Assembly: GCA_013329925.1 (NCBI GenBank)
Contig: DUJK01000029.1
Coordinates: 1 to 7,303, forward strand
Direction: 5' to 3'
Source: Candidatus Poseidoniaceae archaeon
Lineage (GTDB): Archaea > Thermoplasmatota > Poseidoniia > Poseidoniales > Poseidoniaceae
Length of the DNA stretch: 7,303 nucleotides
Part shown: one piece after another, positions 6,610-7,303 of the stretch
How positions within the stretch are numbered: the stretch's first letter is position 1
How the letters are laid out: the number at the start of each line of letters is the position of its first letter
Program-made: the position numbers and the translations under genes
Notes under the pieces: model-generated
Told to the model about the DNA's origin: nothing
What the model saw: the letters and a program-made list of their open reading frames with translations, nothing else
Database searches by the model: none

Positions 6610-7098
6610 TTACTTCTTAGCGTTCTTAAACCAAGACATCTTTGAGATTGGCGTAGATTTTGACGGCCCAATTCTGCCACCTTTGGTTGCAACATCTTTG
6701 TTCGTTCGCTCAGCCTTAGGTTTACTAGCCAAATTTTTGGCTTTTGTTGCCGCTTTTGCAGCCACTGATTTTGCTTTGCCGGCCGCTGCTTTAGCCTTGG
6801 CTGGGGCTTTCTTAGCTGCTGCCTTTGCTTTAGCAGGTGCTTTCTTGGCCGCTGATTTTGCTTTAGTGGCGGCTTGTTTAGTTGCGCTGGAGGCTTTGTC
6901 AACCTTCTTAGCAGCAGCAGCAATTTTCTTGGCCAAAGCGGCTTGAATACCTGCTTTGACTAATTTTGTGGTACCTGCTGCAGCCACCTTGGAAATTGTA
7001 TCTAACTTAGCATCGACCAATTTCTTGGCAGATGCTGCACCTACTCCTGGAAGCGAGGTCAAATTACTGGCTTTGGTATTTTTCTTGCTGGAACCCAT
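6610..7098 (-). CDS. Helix-hairpin-helix protein with histone H1-like Lys/Ala/Pro tail
   Basis: The 162-residue product has two parts. Residues about 11-64 form a helix-hairpin-helix domain of the Rad51/RecA-N or HHH_5 type: LTSLPGVGAASAKKLVDAKLDTISKV is followed by a second hairpin (AGIQAALAKKIAAAAKK). Such domains bind the DNA backbone without sequence preference. Residues about 65-125 are almost only Ala, Lys and Pro, with an exact 11-residue duplication (83-93 and 94-104), like the C-terminal tails of eukaryotic histone H1 and bacterial HU/H1-like proteins. The end (126-162) is basic and less simple (GGRIGPSKSTPISKMSWFK). A TTG at 7125 could extend the frame, but the ATG at 7098 has GGTGA four bases upstream. 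The likely role is non-specific DNA compaction or chromatin structure; involvement in the ribosome or in repair cannot be excluded. The small Cys/His gene follows on the same strand. Confidence 0.85.
   Translation of the reverse strand: MGSSKKNTKASNLTSLPGVGAASAKKLVDAKLDTISKVAAAGTTKLVKAGIQAALAKKIAAAAKKVDKASSATKQAATKAKSAAKKAPAKAKAAAKKAPAKAKAAAGKAKSVAAKAATKAKNLASKPKAERTNKDVATKGGRIGPSKSTPISKMSWFKNAKK
6787..6852 (-). repeat. Duplicated 33-base unit coding two identical 11-residue blocks
   Basis: The two adjoining 33-base units (6820-6852 and 6787-6819 on the minus strand) both encode AAKKAPAKAKA in the H1-like tail. They differ at 8 of 11 codons, in every case at the third base only. Confidence 0.8.
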
Positions 7099-7102
7099 GG
7101 TT

Positions 7103-7107
7103 TCACC
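7103..7107 (-). promoter_or_regulatory. Ribosome binding site deciding the start of the HhH/H1-like gene
   Basis: On the minus strand GGTGA lies four bases before the ATG at 7098, complementary to the 3' end of 16S rRNA. It supports this ATG over the upstream in-frame TTG at 7125. The spacing is on the short side. Confidence 0.5.
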
Positions 7108-7131
7108 AAACTGTCCACAGAACAACTAACT

Positions 7132-7173
7132 AATGAATTATTGCTATCGGGACTTTTTCCCGCTTAATTCATT
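7132..7173. promoter_or_regulatory. Nested inverted repeat in a divergent promoter region
   Basis: AATGAATTA (7132-7140) and TAATTCATT (7165-7173) are perfect inverted copies. Between them CGGGA (7148-7152) and TCCCG (7158-7162) form an inner hairpin around CTTTT. The outer arms give the same TATA-like word on each strand: about 28 bases (box centre to ATG) before the plus-strand ATG at 7197, and about 38 bases before the minus-strand ATG at 7098. This fits archaeal promoters for two divergent genes. ATTGCTA also occurs twice (7139-7145 and 7172-7178). An operator for a dimeric regulator, or a terminator for an RNA entering from the right, are other readings. Confidence 0.45.
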
Positions 7174-7196
7174 GCTAGATAGATGCAGCACCATAC

Positions 7197-7303
7197 ATGC
7201 GGGGCGCAAATACTGACGTTGTCCTGCTGTGCCAAGTCTCCAGTGCGAAGGCAGAACACTGTGTTGAAACCGCAACTGGGTTACTACGCAGAGCAAATTT
7301 CCC
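7197..7303 (+). CDS. Probable start of a gene running off the right edge
   Basis: From the ATG at 7197 the frame is open for 35 codons to the window end and reads MRGANTDVVLLCQVSS followed by a plausible helix (AKAEHCVETATGLLRRANF). No family is recognised. A TATA-like box centred about 28 bases upstream suits a leaderless archaeal transcript. The call is weak, because a second plus-strand frame (ATG at 7183) and two minus-strand frames are also open over this short stretch; the 7197 frame is preferred for its promoter spacing and more protein-like composition. Confidence 0.45.
   Translation, partial: MRGANTDVVLLCQVSSAKAEHCVETATGLLRRANF

Noticed and set aside
6501..6946. Low-complexity frames on both strands across the H1-like gene (Gln/Arg-rich on minus, Ala/Phe-rich on plus)
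   Set aside because: Both are shadows of the Ala/Lys-rich coding frame; only the chosen frame gives an HhH domain, a ribosome site and a sensible ATG. The hydrophobic plus frame would mimic membrane spans but is the antisense of Lys codons.
7174..7303. Possible tRNA, RNase P RNA or SRP RNA at the right edge
   Set aside because: No T-arm motif, no CCA-adjacent acceptor stem, and none of the conserved RNase P or SRP helix 8 words were found on either strand.
1..7303. CRISPR array, insertion sequence or prophage
   Set aside because: No regularly spaced direct repeats, no transposase, terminal inverted repeats or phage structural genes; the recombinase stands alone and shares the composition of its neighbours.

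Overview
The window looks like a piece of archaeal chromosome, most probably a marine planktonic euryarchaeon of the Marine Group II / Poseidoniales kind. This rests on an archaeal-style XerA tyrosine recombinase, AT-rich TATA-like boxes close to start codons, few clear Shine-Dalgarno sites, an A+T-leaning composition, and membrane-anchored, Asn-rich surface proteins ending in an Arg-Met...Ile-Pro-Tyr module. The assignment is inference from style, not from a marker gene.

Left part, minus strand: a gene running off the left edge encodes a SAP-domain (putative DNA-binding) protein with an acidic low-complexity tail (1-418). Upstream of it lies a two-pass membrane protein with a Pro/Gly/Ser-rich cytoplasmic tail (500-1603). 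An AT-rich divergent promoter region (about 1604-1700) separates this pair from a plus-strand pair. That pair is a RimK-type ATP-grasp glutamate ligase carrying an extra C-terminal RCK_C/TrkA_C-like domain (1701-2897) and, 45 bases later, a large secreted type I membrane protein (2943-5186). The two membrane proteins on either side of the ligase end in recognisably the same roughly 35-residue cytoplasmic module.

Middle: 5187-5297 is a non-coding stretch with several successive hairpins, including one with a UUCG loop and one with a GUGA (GNRA) loop directly before the recombinase start codon. A complete tyrosine recombinase follows (5298-6389).

Right part, minus strand: a 60-residue Cys/His (putative zinc-binding) basic protein (6386-6568) converges on the recombinase. 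Its probable operon partner is a 162-residue protein that joins a helix-hairpin-helix domain to a histone H1-like Lys/Ala/Pro tail (6610-7098), a candidate chromatin or nucleoid protein. A symmetrical divergent promoter region with a nested inverted repeat (7132-7173) separates it from a probable partial gene that leaves the window on the right.

Two themes run through the window: cell-surface proteins with a common cytoplasmic tail around a peptide-modifying ligase, and DNA-associated proteins (SAP, Xer recombinase, HhH/H1-like). No function is firmly established for any gene except the enzymatic class of the ligase and the recombinase.
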